From Bacillota bacterium (lineage in GTDB: Bacteria > Bacillota > Sulfobacillia > Sulfobacillales > Sulfobacillaceae), in the NCBI GenBank assembly GCA_026627385.1, contig JAPNUR010000013.1, positions 1 to 64,000 of the forward strand: a DNA stretch of 64,000 nucleotides, given 5' to 3'. The first letter of the stretch is position 1. Every line of letters begins with the position of its first letter. Below the pieces are notes generated by a model. That model ran no database searches. It had not been told where the DNA came from and worked only from the letters and a program-made list of their open reading frames with translations. Below, one piece after another: positions 62,279 to 64,000 of this stretch. The position numbers and the translations under genes were made by a program.

Positions 62279-64000
62279 ATGGGATTAGGTCTCAGGGGCC
62301 ATATACCATCGGTTGTTCCATGGATTGCGACGGCGTTGGGTGCTTTAATGGGGTTGTCGGTTCCTGCAACGGTTAACGCGAGCGTTGTAAGTGTCCTGCC
62401 AGGGAATGGAACCGTGTCGCTCACCACCCCCGTGTCCATCAAACCTGCGATGTTTGGCGCGAATGTTAGCGGATGGGATCCCTGGATGCTTTCGCCTTCG
62501 GGTATCGAGGCTATTAGCGCGATGCATATTGAGGAGCAGCAATTTCCCAATGCCCCTGGGATTTACAATTGGGCCACCAACGAAAGTTTCAGCAATGGCC
62601 AATGGTATCCTATCCCCGTGTCTTTGACGCAATGGGCAGAGGAACTGCGGGCTACCCATAGTCAGGGGCTCTACATTGTGCCTTACGGTTTTAACCCATC
62701 AGGTACGGGCGGTGCCACGGTAGCGGAGGTGGAACAGTTAACATCCTATATCGTTTCCCATCACGATCCGGTAAATGCGATGGTGATCGGATCGGAAGAA
62801 TACGGCGCGTGGAGCGTCAACTTGCATAAGAGGCAGACAGCTGTTCGCTATGCGCAGTTGGCCGCCCAGATGGCACAAGCTATTCATCGGATTGATCCAG
62901 CGATGGCGGTTGGCGTGGATTACGACCTTCCATACAACGTGGGCGAGCCAAATCCGTCCGCGACCCTGTGGAATCGCACCGTGATTGCCTACGATGCGCC
63001 CTACGTGCAGTTTCTCAGTGTGCACATGTATCCGATAAATCAGGTGCAACCCAATGCCGCGTTCTTGCAAAGTCTTTACAGCACTGTGAATACGGCCATG
63101 GCGTACATTAAGCATCAGGTCGCCCGCTACGCCGGAAGTCAAGGGCGCCACTTAGCGATTTGGTTTACGGAATACAATCCGTATGGTCTCGAAAGTGAGC
63201 AAAGTACGCAACCGGTTTTCGCTTCAGCACTGATCCAAAGCTATCTCGAGTTAATCAGCATGGGAGCCCGCCAAGTTGATTGGTGGTCGCTCTACGGGGA
63301 TGCCTATGTGCCCCAAAAGATGGGGACCTTGAACATGAACACGCCCCTTGCGACCGGCACGCCGTTTGCCACCACCGGTCTATTGAGCGAAGCCATCGGT
63401 CCGCAACCGACTCCAGCAAATCATCCATACCTCACGGCAACAACCTACGCGGCGATGACTAGTTGGGTGGAGCGCGGAGCAAACTTACAGACGGATCCTC
63501 AGCTTTACACGTGGTATCGGGTTTTTGCGGCGCGAATCTCCCATGGAACGTGGGCAGACTGGATCTTTGTCAATGATAACACGAGGTCGGTCACGATCCA
63601 CCTTGCTACACACGCGGTCGTTGTGCCTAGCACCGCATGGACGGTTGTCTCGCACGTGCCGTCGGTAGTGACGACACCCCAAGGTCATCTGGCCCCCCGT
63701 ACCAATATAAGTCTCCAAATAGGTACACCGACCCCGCAAATTTCCGGCGTCCCGCCTGCCCCCATTGCCGATGTGACTCGGGCTACATGGAACCCCGGTA
63801 CCGCTACGTTAACAGTCGAGGGTTCGCATTTGGGCTCACCACCTCCTCTCACGGCTTCGCCTGGCGTTGGTCAAGATGAGGAGACTCTCATGGTCTCAGA
63901 CTTGACCACGAACACGAACTACGGTTGGAGTTATCCCGGCATGGCGACAGATTGGGATGGCATTACGGTAGTTAGTTGGACATCGAGACGGATTACGATA
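62279..64000 (+). CDS. Secreted glycosidase-like protein, truncated by window end
   Basis: The frame from ATG 62279 is open to the last base of the window (574 codons, no stop), so the gene continues to the right. It has a signal-like start (IATALGALMGLSVPATVNAS), then a probable TIM barrel: GANVSGWDPWMLSP, LYIVPYGFNPSGTGG, MVIGSEEYGAWS (a candidate acid-base Glu), VQFLSVHMYPI and LAIWFTEYNPYG (a candidate nucleophile Glu), QVDWWSLYGDAYV. The order recalls clan GH-A enzymes such as arabinofuranosidases (GH51/GH39-like). A beta domain follows (TWADWIFVNDNTRSVTIHL). GGAGG and AAAGG lie ahead of the start. Confidence 0.75.
   Translation, partial: MGLGLRGHIPSVVPWIATALGALMGLSVPATVNASVVSVLPGNGTVSLTTPVSIKPAMFGANVSGWDPWMLSPSGIEAISAMHIEEQQFPNAPGIYNWATNESFSNGQWYPIPVSLTQWAEELRATHSQGLYIVPYGFNPSGTGGATVAEVEQLTSYIVSHHDPVNAMVIGSEEYGAWSVNLHKRQTAVRYAQLAAQMAQAIHRIDPAMAVGVDYDLPYNVGEPNPSATLWNRTVIAYDAPYVQFLSVHMYPINQVQPNAAFLQSLYSTVNTAMAYIKHQVARYAGSQGRHLAIWFTEYNPYGLESEQSTQPVFASALIQSYLELISMGARQVDWWSLYGDAYVPQKMGTLNMNTPLATGTPFATTGLLSEAIGPQPTPANHPYLTATTYAAMTSWVERGANLQTDPQLYTWYRVFAARISHGTWADWIFVNDNTRSVTIHLATHAVVVPSTAWTVVSHVPSVVTTPQGHLAPRTNISLQIGTPTPQISGVPPAPIADVTRATWNPGTATLTVEGSHLGSPPPLTASPGVGQDEETLMVSDLTTNTNYGWSYPGMATDWDGITVVSWTSRRITI

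Overview
The window looks like a chromosomal segment of a spore-forming, flagellated, fairly GC-rich Firmicute. The evidence is a Firmicutes-type flagellar export cluster (fliOPQR-flhB-flhA-flhF-flhG), a CsrA/FliW pair, a Spo0E-like phosphatase, strong AGGAGG ribosome binding sites and frequent GTG/TTG starts. A Sulfobacillus-like organism would fit, but that is inference from gene style, not proof.

Bases 1-10,700 are an insertion-sequence graveyard. Decayed transposases of the ISL3, IS66, IS4 (two kinds), IS110, ISLre2-like and IS3 families surround a few intact small genes: a zinc-ribbon protein, a hicBA toxin-antitoxin pair with a clear promoter/operator, a membrane-anchored coiled-coil protein built on a 7-residue repeat, and remnants of an efflux operon. 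Bases 10,700-15,600 hold a lipoprotein, two peptide-type ABC permeases without their other subunits, an M20 amidohydrolase and a 2-hydroxyacid dehydrogenase.

Bases 15,600-31,250 are the well-conserved flagellar block. The + strand carries the export apparatus, the FlhF/FlhG placement GTPase pair, two rod/hook-type proteins, then fliL-fliM-fliN. The - strand carries a lytic transglycosylase, csrA-fliW, flgL-flgK, an FlgN-like chaperone, a YaaR-like gene and a Spo0E-like gene. Gene ends overlap tightly (fliN/csrA/fliW, flgG/transglycosylase). Three tRNAs (initiator Met, elongator Met, Lys) follow behind one good promoter. A partial tRNA-Lys copy lies just downstream and marks an accessory region with an AbiEii-type gene carrying a fused antitoxin-like domain and several decayed small genes.

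Bases 34,950-53,300 are a carbohydrate region: an O-antigen-ligase-like polymerase, a cupin phosphoglucose isomerase-APC permease-DeoR regulator cluster, then a divergent glycan locus. One arm is a LacI regulator followed by a WbsX/GH99-like and a DUF6259-like glycosidase. The other is two sugar ABC permeases, a solute-binding protein and a 1,055-residue secreted protein with two pectate-lyase-like repeats. No ATPase is encoded, so a shared MsmX-type ATPase elsewhere is likely.

Bases 53,300-64,000 are mosaic again: a tandem universal stress protein, a phytanoyl-CoA-dioxygenase-like enzyme, a degenerate second copy of the APC-permease/DeoR segment, an IS256 element and a GT-C-type membrane glycosyltransferase. 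The window ends with a c-di-GMP-I (GEMM) riboswitch and intrinsic terminator that precede a large secreted glycosidase-like gene running off the right edge. This last unit, a second-messenger switch on a secreted polysaccharide enzyme, is the most interesting regulatory feature seen.
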